Shown here: one piece after another, positions 1 through 7,100 of the stretch
Layout of the letters: each line of letters begins with the position of its first letter
How positions within the stretch are numbered: the stretch's first letter is position 1
From: JBAYNW01 sp041678605
GTDB taxonomy: Bacteria; Cyanobacteriota; Vampirovibrionia; Gastranaerophilales; Gastranaerophilaceae
Assembly (NCBI GenBank): GCA_041678605.1
Contig: JBAYNW010000034.1
Location: forward strand, 1 to 16,550
Length of the DNA stretch: 16,550 bases
Direction: 5' to 3'
The notes under the pieces: model-generated
Database searches by the model: none
Told to the model about the DNA's origin: nothing
The model's input: only the letters and a program-made list of their open reading frames with translations
Program-made: the position numbers and the translations under genes

Positions 1-75
1 AATTATGCTTAGTGCGATTGATAAGACAACTTCCATCGTGACTTCCGCTTTTTTAAAGTTTTTTTGACTCAACAT
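1..75 (-). CDS. Prepilin-like protein, N-terminal fragment (runs off the window)
   Basis: Only the first 25 codons lie in the window. They read from an ATG at 75-73, with GGAGG at 84-80 in front (4-nt spacer). The peptide begins MLSQKNFKKA and continues EVTMEVVLSIALSII: a short basic head, then a hydrophobic stretch. If cut after Ala10, Glu would be residue 5 of the mature protein, as in type IV prepilins and Flp-like pilins, whose basic leader is removed by a prepilin peptidase before the hydrophobic helix assembles into a filament. Seen: basic head, Glu at +5, hydrophobic run. Inferred: pilin or pseudopilin. The residue before the cut is Ala rather than the commoner Gly, and the rest of the gene is missing, so a plain signal-anchor protein is also possible. 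Confidence 0.5.
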   Translation of the reverse strand, partial: MLSQKNFKKAEVTMEVVLSIALSII

Positions 76-118
76 ATTGCCTCCAACTTAAATTTTAAAC
101 ACCATTCTTATTTTATAT

Positions 119-127
119 ATTATACCA
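119..127 (-). promoter_or_regulatory. Extended -10 promoter for the prepilin-like gene
   Basis: On the minus strand this reads TGGTATAAT, a perfect -10 hexamer (124-119) with the TGn extension (127-125). No good -35 sits 17 nt upstream, as is common for extended -10 promoters. It points at the gene starting at 75, leaving a leader of about 35 nt. Confidence 0.5.
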
Positions 128-361
128 CATTATTTATAAAAAGATAACGGTGCGGGCAAGGGGGTTGAAAAACTGGGAAAAAATGCGTTAATTTTCCTTA
201 ATATTATGATTATTTTTGTTGCACAATGAATTTTTAGAGTTATGCTGGTAAAAATTTTATCTAAAGTTTTCCGGATAAAAGATAGCCCAACTGGCTAAGG
301 CAAAAAATATTTTTACGCGGTTTGTATAGAATGTAAGACGCTAGACGAAAGGAGTATGAAA

Positions 362-1033
362 ATGACAGTTCAAGCAGTACAAAATTTTACAACAAACAAT
401 TCGAAAGCGAATGTAAGCAATTATGGTGCAAGTAATGTTATGAGCAAAATGGGAAATTCTAACCAAGTTGCTGATGCATTTACTAAATCAAGCCAAGTCA
501 CATTTAAAGGAAATTTAGCAAAAGTAGGTGAAAACCTTTTAGGTGATGCAGGTTCAAAAATTGGTGGCAAAGTCAAAAGACTTGGCGAAGAAGCAACCGA
601 AATTATCGGCGGAGCTGTTAGAAAAATAAAAGGAAAAGATGATTTGTCTATTTCTGATAAGCCTATTACTTGTAATATCCAAACTAACGATAAAATGAAA
701 GCTGAATTAGAGCAAAATGCTAAAGACTGGACTGATATCAGCGGTCACAAACAAGCTTCAGAAGACGCCATTAAAGCTTCAGGGCATGATGTATCATCAG
801 GTGATATTGATCAAAATGGTTATCTAACAACAAGTGGAAAAGACAAAGTAAATGACCCAGCATTTGGAAATAATAATGATGGTTCGGGTGCAGACAGTGG
901 TGATCTTTCAGGGTATGATGGTGGCGATGTAGATGGTGTAGACACTTCAGGATATGGTGGTGGTGAAGTAAATGATTGTAATTTCGACTGTGATTCAGGA
1001 GATGATATCGATCCAACTTCATTTATGTCATAA
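362..1033 (+). CDS. Hypothetical Asp/Gly-rich protein with N-terminal FKG motif
   Basis: Not a family I recognise. The ATG at 362 is chosen over the in-frame ATG at 356 because AAAGGAG ends at 354, only 1 nt before the first but 7 nt before the second; this gives 223 residues. The first ~47 residues are Asn/Ser/Gln-rich with one acidic residue and run into VTFKGN (Phe48-Lys-Gly in this numbering). A Gly/Lys-rich middle follows (KIGGKVKRLG and nearby). The last ~60 residues are a low-complexity Asp/Gly/Ser tail containing two imperfect copies of SGYDGGDVD and ending near CNFDCDSGDDIDP. There is no obvious signal peptide or membrane helix. The acidic tail might bind cations; no function can be assigned. 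A bidirectional terminator follows immediately. It resembles the next four genes only in the FKG-type leader. Confidence 0.75.
   Translation: MTVQAVQNFTTNNSKANVSNYGASNVMSKMGNSNQVADAFTKSSQVTFKGNLAKVGENLLGDAGSKIGGKVKRLGEEATEIIGGAVRKIKGKDDLSISDKPITCNIQTNDKMKAELEQNAKDWTDISGHKQASEDAIKASGHDVSSGDIDQNGYLTTSGKDKVNDPAFGNNNDGSGADSGDLSGYDGGDVDGVDTSGYGGGEVNDCNFDCDSGDDIDPTSFMS
908..974 (+). repeat. Imperfect 28-nt direct repeat inside the Asp/Gly-rich tail
   Basis: Two copies, 908-935 and 947-974, match at 23 of 28 positions and are offset by 39 nt, so the frame is kept. They encode SGYDGGDVD and SGYGGGEVN. This suggests the acidic tail grew by duplication of a 13-codon unit. Confidence 0.65.
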
Positions 1034-1058
1034 GAATTATTAGTTAATAAAAAACAAT

Positions 1059-1092
1059 AAAAAAGCTCTAGTTAAAAGGACAGAGCTTTTTT
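1059..1092. terminator. Bidirectional rho-independent terminator
   Basis: An 11-bp perfect stem, AAAAAAGCTCT (1059-1069) with AGAGCTTTTTT (1082-1092), and a 12-nt loop. It has a T-run on each strand, and lies between the Asp/Gly-rich gene (ends 1033) and the convergent M16 peptidase gene (stop at 1098-1096), so it can serve both. Confidence 0.85.
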
Positions 1093-1095
1093 AGC

Positions 1096-3855
1096 TTATA
1101 CAATTTCACCTAAAGTTGATAAATAATCTTTATTTAAATCTACCACATCTTGATTTGCTTTAATAATTATTATTGAAGGTTTCTTTAAAACTTTTTGTGA
1201 TAAATTTTGAATGTCATTTGGAGTTATACTATCTAAAGTTTCAAAAAGTTGTCTTGTCTCGTTTATACCATACTTATTAATTAAATCATTCCTTCCGCCT
1301 GAATACTCTAAATTTTGTATTACATTGCTTTTAAAGTTTGTTTTGGCATTTTCTAATTCTTCATTTGATATCGGATTATGTATTAAATCATCTATATTCT
1401 TTTTAAATGTATTTAAAACCTTTTGAAGATTAGTATAATTATTTTTACCTAAGGGTAAATTTGAGATTAAAGATAAATAGCCTAATCGTCCATCTGAATC
1501 AAGCAAAGCTCCTGTTGTATAGGAAAGACTTTGATTGTGTCTTATTTCAGATTCAAGTCTTGAATTTCTTTGTTCACCTAATATTATTTTTAATAACTCT
1601 GATTCCATATTTTCTTTTAAATCCCCTTTTTGAACAATTTGAAAACTTTGTTCAATAGAAGCATCAGAATTATCTATAACCGGTGTAATAATTCTTGTTT
1701 TTTCAATACTTGGAACTAGAACTTTATTTGCAATATTAATATTCTGTTTAGGTTTTAATTGAGGCATATTTGAACCAATTAAATCAAATATTTGTTTTTT
1801 TTGAGCTTCAAAAACTTCTTTTGGTAAAACTAAAGTGGCTTTTCCCTGAGAATTAGAAATCAATTGTTTATGCAAATTAATAACATCATCTAAAGTAATA
1901 CTATCTATTGCTTTAGAATATTCTTCAGAAGAAAGGTTATTCAAAGAATTATCAATATAGTTATAATTTGAATACTTTTCATTATGTACTTGTTGTTTTT
2001 CTTTTTTATAATTTTTTTCGTAATATTCTTTTAATAATTTTTTGTTTCTATCTAATAATTCTTGGTTTAAAGATGGAGTTAAAAGATTGTCTTTAACGGC
2101 TTTAATCATTTTTTTTGAAAATTCTGGTGGACATGTTGTAATTAAACTAAGTTCGTTGTATCTGTATTTTAATTCAGGGTCTGAAATAAATGGATATTCT
2201 GATTTATAATTATCAAAATTATCAATCATCATGTGTGCTAAAAGTCCTAATGCACCTGGCTTTGCTGTTGTAATTTCGTTTGATACAAAACCTAACCTAA
2301 AGGAAGTCTTTACAATTGCAGGAGATGTATCCACAACTAATTGTAAATTTGTATCAGGATATTGGTATTCAACTATATTTGAAGTGTCAAGAGTATTTTT
2401 ATTTCCAGTAAAAGAAGGTTTGTATAAGAGAGAAGTTTCAGGTCTTTTGTGTGCAACAACAACTACTGCCTTATTTAAGTCAAGATATTTCTTGGCAAAA
2501 TTTTGTAAATCGTTTTTAGTTAATTTATCAATTAATTTCGGATATTCAAAAAAGTCAACTTTATTTGAGTATAAAAGTTTTTCTGCTCCAATCATGCTCA
2601 TAACATAAGAACTTTCATCAAAAGAGGTGAAACCTTCTTTTAAGTGTATTTTTAGTGCTTCAAAATCCTTATCAGATATAGGGTTTTGAATGAGATTATA
2701 TACATATTTATAAATATTATTTAAAATTTCTTCTTCGCCACCCAATTTTGAACCGGCACTAAATATGATTATTCCATCTTTAGCAGGTAATGTTTCTGTA
2801 CTTATATCATTATAAGTTAAATTTTTATTGTTTTTTATTTCTTTTATATAAACTTTTAAAGCCAAATTTAAAAAGTTTTCTTCAATATTATTATTTTTAG
2901 GTCCAACAAAACCTACTTGCACATTTTTGTCAATTTCTGAATTTAAATTAACATCAAATCTTTTTGTTTGTCGAATAAGTTTTGAGGCCTCTTGTTTTTT
3001 ATCGATAAGTTTTTCTCCATTGCTATCATTTGATTTATTAAAATATTTTGCTAACGTTTTTATTGTATCATCAGGATTTACATCTCCAACGATAAAAGTT
3101 ACCATATTATTGTTGTTATAATATTTTTTATAAAAACTTTCAAGTTCTTCTAAGTTTGTATTTTTAATTTTTCCAATTTTATTCGCTTCTTCTTTTTGTT
3201 TTTCATTAAGCTCAAGCAAATTATTCAATATTAAATATCTTGGGATATTTTCATCGGGGTTACTTTTATCCTTAGATCGAATTGTTGCTTCGGAAATCAA
3301 AATTCCTTTTTCCTTTTCATATTGAGTTTTAAAGTCTTTGGGATTTTGAAGTATTTGAGCTTGAGCCTTTATAATTTTATCAATAGATTCCTTATCGTCA
3401 AACGGGTATTGCATCCAGTAATTTGTATGGTCATCATGTGTCGTAGCGTTTCCATCTATACCTAATCTTCGCTGAAATGATGCAAATGTTTCATTATCAA
3501 TTTTGGTATCAAAATTATAAACTAAATGTTCCACAAAATGGCTTATAACAGGCTCATTATCTTGTCCTGCTTTAACACAAGTATTAATCATAAAAGGTCC
3601 AGGTTTTGGTACTATTGCAATTTTGTGTCCATTAGCCAATTCATAAAGTTTCCCTTTTCCCACATAGGGAACATCAAAAGTTTCAAGCTCTTTATAACCT
3701 CCTTTAATTTGCGGTGAAGCATAAGCTTGGGAAGTATTTAAAGGGATAGATTTATAACTAGGAAAATCAGTAAACGAACTAGAAGTTGCAGAACTTCCTT
3801 TGAAATTCTGCTGACGCGGAATATTTTGTAAATTTACCACATTATTAATTTGCAT
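1096..3855 (-). CDS. Two-domain M16 family zinc peptidase with N-terminal FKG motif
   Basis: M16 (pitrilysin/insulinase/processing-peptidase superfamily) protein of 919 residues from the ATG at 3855. A GTG at 3861 would add two residues; AAGGG at 3870-3866 is 10 nt from the ATG and 4 nt from the GTG. The inverted zinc motif H-F-V-E-H lies at residues 106-110. The third ligand is the Glu in ISEATIR, near residue 189, with another Glu seven residues earlier, as in active M16 enzymes. GNATTHDDHTNYW matches the conserved substrate strand. The second half repeats the M16 fold without HxxEH, as in single-chain two-domain members. Before the domain is a ~19-residue leader with no acidic residue, running into NFKGSS. 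No hydrophobic signal peptide is visible. Known for the family: degradation of peptides or cleavage of leader and transit peptides. The substrate here is unknown. The gene is monocistronic, with its own promoter. Confidence 0.92.
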   Translation of the reverse strand: MQINNVVNLQNIPRQQNFKGSSATSSSFTDFPSYKSIPLNTSQAYASPQIKGGYKELETFDVPYVGKGKLYELANGHKIAIVPKPGPFMINTCVKAGQDNEPVISHFVEHLVYNFDTKIDNETFASFQRRLGIDGNATTHDDHTNYWMQYPFDDKESIDKIIKAQAQILQNPKDFKTQYEKEKGILISEATIRSKDKSNPDENIPRYLILNNLLELNEKQKEEANKIGKIKNTNLEELESFYKKYYNNNNMVTFIVGDVNPDDTIKTLAKYFNKSNDSNGEKLIDKKQEASKLIRQTKRFDVNLNSEIDKNVQVGFVGPKNNNIEENFLNLALKVYIKEIKNNKNLTYNDISTETLPAKDGIIIFSAGSKLGGEEEILNNIYKYVYNLIQNPISDKDFEALKIHLKEGFTSFDESSYVMSMIGAEKLLYSNKVDFFEYPKLIDKLTKNDLQNFAKKYLDLNKAVVVVAHKRPETSLLYKPSFTGNKNTLDTSNIVEYQYPDTNLQLVVDTSPAIVKTSFRLGFVSNEITTAKPGALGLLAHMMIDNFDNYKSEYPFISDPELKYRYNELSLITTCPPEFSKKMIKAVKDNLLTPSLNQELLDRNKKLLKEYYEKNYKKEKQQVHNEKYSNYNYIDNSLNNLSSEEYSKAIDSITLDDVINLHKQLISNSQGKATLVLPKEVFEAQKKQIFDLIGSNMPQLKPKQNINIANKVLVPSIEKTRIITPVIDNSDASIEQSFQIVQKGDLKENMESELLKIILGEQRNSRLESEIRHNQSLSYTTGALLDSDGRLGYLSLISNLPLGKNNYTNLQKVLNTFKKNIDDLIHNPISNEELENAKTNFKSNVIQNLEYSGGRNDLINKYGINETRQLFETLDSITPNDIQNLSQKVLKKPSIIIIKANQDVVDLNKDYLSTLGEIV

Positions 3856-3896
3856 GCACACGTTTCCCTTATATTAATAAAAACACGCAAATGAAA

Positions 3897-3925
3897 ATTA
3901 TGAACTTTTAAGCACTAAATGTTAA
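3897..3925 (-). promoter_or_regulatory. Sigma-70-type promoter of the M16 peptidase gene
   Basis: On the minus strand: -35 TTAACA (3925-3920), a 17-nt spacer, -10 CATAAT (3902-3897). Each hexamer is one base from consensus. It lies 42 nt upstream of the ATG at 3855, in the divergent gap shared with the metallopeptidase-like gene. Confidence 0.6.
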
Positions 3926-4007
3926 AAAAGGTTTACAAAATAAGAATTTTAGGCAAATTTTTTCATCTTTTGTTTTATATAAAAAGTAAGTAAAAGGAAA
4001 AAACTGT

Positions 4008-4865
4008 GTGAAAGTAGCATTTTCTTTTCAAAAGAATAATTCACCAAAACCTCAAAGGCAAAGTATTTTATTTGGGGCTGGTTTAACGTCCAAAATGATG
4101 GAAGAAATTCAAAGAACAGATGTTCTAGAAATATCTAGGGAACTTGCGAAAAAAGGAATTCCAACTGATTTTAAAGGGAATATGGTAATTGCTTGGTGCT
4201 GTAATAAAATAATAGATATTTTTGAGCAACTTAATAAACAATATAAATTAAGATTGTCATTGCCAGAAGGTATTTATGTAGAAGACTTTAGACTTTTAAG
4301 GGAACAAGACCCAGATGCTTTAGGCACTTGTAATATGCTACTCACAAAATTAAAAACATATTCCGATGAAAAAATACAACCACGAACAATCTTTTTTAAC
4401 AGTTTGCATAATTGGGAAAATATTGACCAAATTTCTGATAATGACTTTGCGACTGGTCTTTCCAGCACTCCTCATTTCTTAAATTTTAGCTTACATGAAG
4501 CTATCCACAGCGTTCATGAAGATAGATTGTTAGATATATTAGGGGATAAGGCTGTAGCTATGGAACTCGACTTATACAAAAATCGAGGGCTGGGCACAAT
4601 ATATCGTCAAAAATATGGAGAGCAAGTTTCACAAATTTGTGATTCTGCAAAAATAGACCCATTCGAGGCTATCGCATGTGATATTCCAAGAGTTATTGCA
4701 AGTGTGCTAGATAAAGAAACTTTAATGCCGACAAAAAATCCTTTTATTGGTACACCTTATGAAAAACTTTCTTTATGGCGAAGAATAAATATACCCTATT
4801 ATACAGATGAACAAAGACCATTGACCGAAATTTTAAGAAACTTTTGGAATGGCAAATTTGATTAA
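4008..4865 (+). CDS. Putative HExxH metallopeptidase-like protein with N-terminal FG motif
   Basis: 285 residues from a GTG at 4008, supported by AAAGGAA about 8 nt upstream; no ATG competes. A zinc-type motif H-E-A-I-H sits at residues 163-167 (SLHEAIHSVHED), and DPFEAIACD follows about 55 residues later, with Glu220. In gluzincin-type peptidases a helix with a Glu placed like this gives the third zinc ligand, so the pair suggests a real catalytic site, not a chance HExxH. No named family is recognised. The leader (residues 1-21) has Lys and Arg but no Asp or Glu and runs into SILFGAG, like its neighbours. A second FKGN occurs at residues 54-58 in the body and is probably unrelated. There is no signal peptide or membrane helix. 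It is first in a three-gene operon, 12 nt before the next start. It could be a host-directed or housekeeping peptidase; the sequence does not tell. Confidence 0.8.
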   Translation: MKVAFSFQKNNSPKPQRQSILFGAGLTSKMMEEIQRTDVLEISRELAKKGIPTDFKGNMVIAWCCNKIIDIFEQLNKQYKLRLSLPEGIYVEDFRLLREQDPDALGTCNMLLTKLKTYSDEKIQPRTIFFNSLHNWENIDQISDNDFATGLSSTPHFLNFSLHEAIHSVHEDRLLDILGDKAVAMELDLYKNRGLGTIYRQKYGEQVSQICDSAKIDPFEAIACDIPRVIASVLDKETLMPTKNPFIGTPYEKLSLWRRINIPYYTDEQRPLTEILRNFWNGKFD

Positions 4866-4877
4866 AGGAAATAAAAA

Positions 4878-5072
4878 ATGAACTTAAACGTAACTCCTGT
4901 ATCATTTAAAGCAAGAATAATAATAGAACCTAAAGCTCAAACTGCTGTAGGTGTAAAAGCCTTTGAAAAGCAATCAAAATTAAATCCAAAACATAGAAAA
5001 AGTTTTTTTGTAAAACTTTTAACAAAAATAATTAAGCCAAGACTTACTGTCAAGATAAAAGACCCATCTTAG
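4878..5072 (+). CDS. Small basic hypothetical protein (64 aa) with VSFKA motif
   Basis: 64 residues, starting at an ATG preceded by AAAGGAAA, 12 nt after the previous stop. The next gene's AGGAG overlaps its stop codon, so it sits firmly inside an operon. The protein begins MNLNVTPVSFKARI: a nine-residue leader without acidic residues, then F-K-A in place of F-K-G. The remainder is Lys-rich and basic (for example KHRKSFFVKLLTKIIKPR), possibly a short amphipathic helix. There is no recognisable domain. Position, ribosome site and the shared motif support it as real. Possible roles include an adaptor or peptide substrate of the neighbouring enzymes; this is speculation. Confidence 0.65.
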   Translation: MNLNVTPVSFKARIIIEPKAQTAVGVKAFEKQSKLNPKHRKSFFVKLLTKIIKPRLTVKIKDPS

Positions 5073-5085
5073 GAGCAAAAATTAA

Positions 5086-6213
5086 ATGATTAATAATATA
5101 AGTACCGAAAATATCCGATGCAATTATCCTCAAAGAAATTATAAAATTAAGCAAAGTTCATATAATTTAGCTTTTGGTGGAAATATTTCGATTCCTGCAA
5201 GTAGGGTAAATAGATTTATGGAATTTTTATTGAATAAATTAGGAATAGTTAAACGAACCATCAATAATAAGATGAAAAATCGAGGAAATAATGACAAAAT
5301 AGTCTCTTTTTGTCAAAAAATTATTAATGTTGATGAAAATTCTCCTGAATACATTAAATATCTTTATAATTATGCAAGAAAATTTGGCAAAAAAAGAGAA
5401 GTTGAAATTAATTTAGAAAGCAGACGTATTTTAGATATTGTTAATTCAGACGAATCTTGTATTTTTGTAATGAATCATGATAACCGTAAAAAAGACCCTG
5501 CTATGTTAGGCATTTTATATTCTCTTTTGTACGGAGCATATATTAAAGCAGGAAAGGCTTCAACTTGTCCAAGACCAAAAGTTATTGTTAATGAAGATAT
5601 ACTTTTATCAATGGGATATATGCAAAGAGCAATATTGGGAAAATTTGGAACAATAGGTGTTAACGCCAGTTTATTTGGAACAGATAAAGGTAATAATGCC
5701 AGACAAATGCACTCTTTACTTCAAGGATTTATTAGTGACAGAAATCATATCTTTATTTTCCCTGAAGGGAAAATGGCTATGTTTGAAGATTTGGATTTAA
5801 AATATAAATTTCAAACAGGTGTAGCAGGAATAGTTAATAGAGCATCAAAATCTAAAAAATCAGTTAAAGTTGTTCCCATTGGGTTTGCTTATAACGAAGA
5901 ATCAGAAAAGTTTTTAGGCAGTATTTATTTAGGGGCACCAGTATATTTTAAACCTGATGGGCAGAATTTACTTGTGAATCGAGGTAATACAGGTTCAGGT
6001 TTTGCATCACAGAATTATGTTGATTTTTTTAGCCAGAGTAGCAATAGAGTAGATGATTTTAAGACTATAACAAGTCAAGGGCAACCTGTAACAGGCAGGG
6101 ATTTAAATGATTATGTTGCAGGAATTCTTTGTGAAAATTTAAAAATTTGTAGAGAAGAAGCAAAAAAACAATTGCCAACAAATTCCCTTGGAGAAAAAGT
6201 TATTAAAATATAA
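5086..6213 (+). CDS. PlsC-like (LPLAT superfamily) acyltransferase with N-terminal AFGG motif
   Basis: 375 residues from an ATG 9-10 nt after AGGAG. The acyltransferase core covers roughly residues 120-330. Motif I is VMNH with His131, motif III is FIFPEG (residues 223-228), and motif IV is VVPIG (262-266). These are the landmarks of glycerol-3-phosphate and lysophosphatidate acyltransferases, which esterify fatty acids to glycerol backbones at the inner membrane face. Oddities: the catalytic spacing reads H-x5-D (His131, Asp137) instead of H-x4-D, and FPEG is followed by Lys-Met rather than Thr-Arg, so the acceptor may not be the usual one. A ~29-residue Asn/Gln/Lys-rich leader with one acidic residue precedes LAFGGN, a variant of the motif in its neighbours. 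No clear membrane helix is visible. It is the last gene of the operon, and no terminator hairpin is evident after it. Superfamily membership is firm, the substrate unknown. Confidence 0.85.
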   Translation: MINNISTENIRCNYPQRNYKIKQSSYNLAFGGNISIPASRVNRFMEFLLNKLGIVKRTINNKMKNRGNNDKIVSFCQKIINVDENSPEYIKYLYNYARKFGKKREVEINLESRRILDIVNSDESCIFVMNHDNRKKDPAMLGILYSLLYGAYIKAGKASTCPRPKVIVNEDILLSMGYMQRAILGKFGTIGVNASLFGTDKGNNARQMHSLLQGFISDRNHIFIFPEGKMAMFEDLDLKYKFQTGVAGIVNRASKSKKSVKVVPIGFAYNEESEKFLGSIYLGAPVYFKPDGQNLLVNRGNTGSGFASQNYVDFFSQSSNRVDDFKTITSQGQPVTGRDLNDYVAGILCENLKICREEAKKQLPTNSLGEKVIKI

Positions 6214-6544
6214 TTTTTCTCAATTTCTATATCAGCTTACACAGGGTTATTAAATTATTTGCTTATTAGGCGAACTGAACCATTCAATTTTTACTTTCTT
6301 GATTTCTCAACAGAGGATGCGAAATTATTCCAAAAAACGACCCACGTCATGCTGAATCTTATTTCAGCATCGCACCAGCGAGCGACTTTGCGACCCTGAA
6401 ATAAATTCAGGGTGACGTAAACGGGAATAATTCTGCATCCTCGACATTGTTACAATTTGTAATAGTTATTTGAGTATTTAAATATATTTGAGTGTGATGG
6501 TTATATAATTGTGCTTAGGTTTCACATTTTTGTAAAGGCGAAAA
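6214..6544. other. Intergenic region carrying a palindromic repeat element
   Basis: 331 nt without a gene between the acyltransferase and coaD. 6313-6442 is the palindromic element listed next. The stretch before it is AT-rich with no hairpin or open frame I would support. The stretch after it leads into coaD and contains TATAAT at 6504-6509, a plausible -10 for coaD without a convincing -35. Confidence 0.6.
6313..6442. repeat. 130-bp palindromic intergenic repeat (MITE/REP-like)
   Basis: Ends are a 19-bp inverted repeat matching at 17 of 19 positions: GAGGATGCGAAATTATTCC at 6313-6331, and its partner at 6424-6442. Inside are two hairpins: ATGCTGAA/TTCAGCAT (6349-6356 with 6363-6370) and CCCTGAA/TTCAGGG (6394-6400 with 6406-6412). 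The inner arms, CGTCATGCTGAAT and ATTCAGGGTGACG, also pair with each other, so the whole element can fold as one long cruciform. It is more GC-rich than its surroundings. The inner arm type resembles intergenic repeats I recall as common in diverse bacteria. No target-site duplication is clear. It does not code. Confidence 0.8.
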
Positions 6545-7018
6545 ATGAAAATTGCAATATATCCCGGTAGTTTTGACCCCATTACCAAAGGACATCTCGA
6601 TGTCCTCAAAACCGGTTCGGAAATTTTTGACAAAGTAATTATCGCCGTTTCAAAAAACAGCCCTAAAAAAGGGTTTCTAACTGTAGAAGAACGGGTTGAA
6701 CTCATAAAAGCAAGCATTGAGGGGCTTGACAACGTCGAAGTCGACTCCTTTGAAGGGCTTACGGTTGAATATGCAAAGTCCAAAGGTGCCAAAGTAATCC
6801 TGAGAGGCCTAAGGGCCGTTTCCGATTTTGAGTACGAAATGCAGCTTTCTCAAACAAATTCCGCACTCTCAGAGGGAATTAAGACAGTATTTTTAATCAC
6901 AAAACCCAAGTATAACTTCATTTCATCCAGCACGGTCAAAGATGTTGTCCTTATGGGCGGTGATGTTTCAAAATTCGTTCCGGAAGCAGTCAATGAATAT
7001 TTACGGTTTAAACGATAA
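6545..7018 (+). CDS. coaD: Phosphopantetheine adenylyltransferase
   Basis: 157 residues, normal for the family. It transfers AMP from ATP to 4'-phosphopantetheine to give dephospho-CoA, the penultimate step of CoA synthesis, in the cytosol. Seen: N-terminal nucleotidyltransferase signature YPGSFDPITKGHLD with the T-K-G-H motif at residues 14-17, LRGLRAVSDFEYE in the middle, and ISSSTVKDV near residue 125. AAAGG a few nt upstream supports the ATG at 6545. In base composition it belongs with the core genes downstream, not the AT-rich cluster upstream. It is followed by a coiled-coil gene, a neighbour I associate with coaD in other bacteria. Confidence 0.97.
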   Translation: MKIAIYPGSFDPITKGHLDVLKTGSEIFDKVIIAVSKNSPKKGFLTVEERVELIKASIEGLDNVEVDSFEGLTVEYAKSKGAKVILRGLRAVSDFEYEMQLSQTNSALSEGIKTVFLITKPKYNFISSSTVKDVVLMGGDVSKFVPEAVNEYLRFKR

Positions 7019-7046
7019 ACATAATTCCGGCCGTTTAAAAAAAAAT

Positions 7047-7073
7047 TTGCCAAAAAAAAATTATTGTTATAAT
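7047..7073 (+). promoter_or_regulatory. Extended -10 promoter for the coiled-coil/tsaE/tsaB operon
   Basis: TTGCCA (7047-7052), then TATAAT (7068-7073) preceded by TGT (7065-7067), an extended -10. The 15-nt spacer is short, but the extended -10 compensates. A poly-A tract lies between. The expected transcript start near 7080 gives a leader of about 20 nt. Confidence 0.6.
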
Positions 7074-7100
7074 ATATAATTAAGGAAAGGTAATGACATT

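Noticed and set aside
281..300. Hairpin TAGCC-CAACT-GGCTA in the leader of the first gene as a riboswitch
   Set aside because: Only a 5-bp stem; I could not match it to any riboswitch core.
771..1022. Minus-strand open frame rich in His
   Set aside because: It is the antisense of the Asp/Gly-rich tail; GAT and GGT read backwards give His-rich and similar codons. It has no ribosome site.
2231..2608. 125-codon plus-strand frame inside the M16 peptidase gene
   Set aside because: It lies wholly antisense to a clearly conserved domain and shows no family signature.
4061..4181. Second FKGN (residues 54-58) in the HExxH protein as another copy of the tag
   Set aside because: It lies in the charged body of the protein after acidic residues, unlike the leader context of the other copies.
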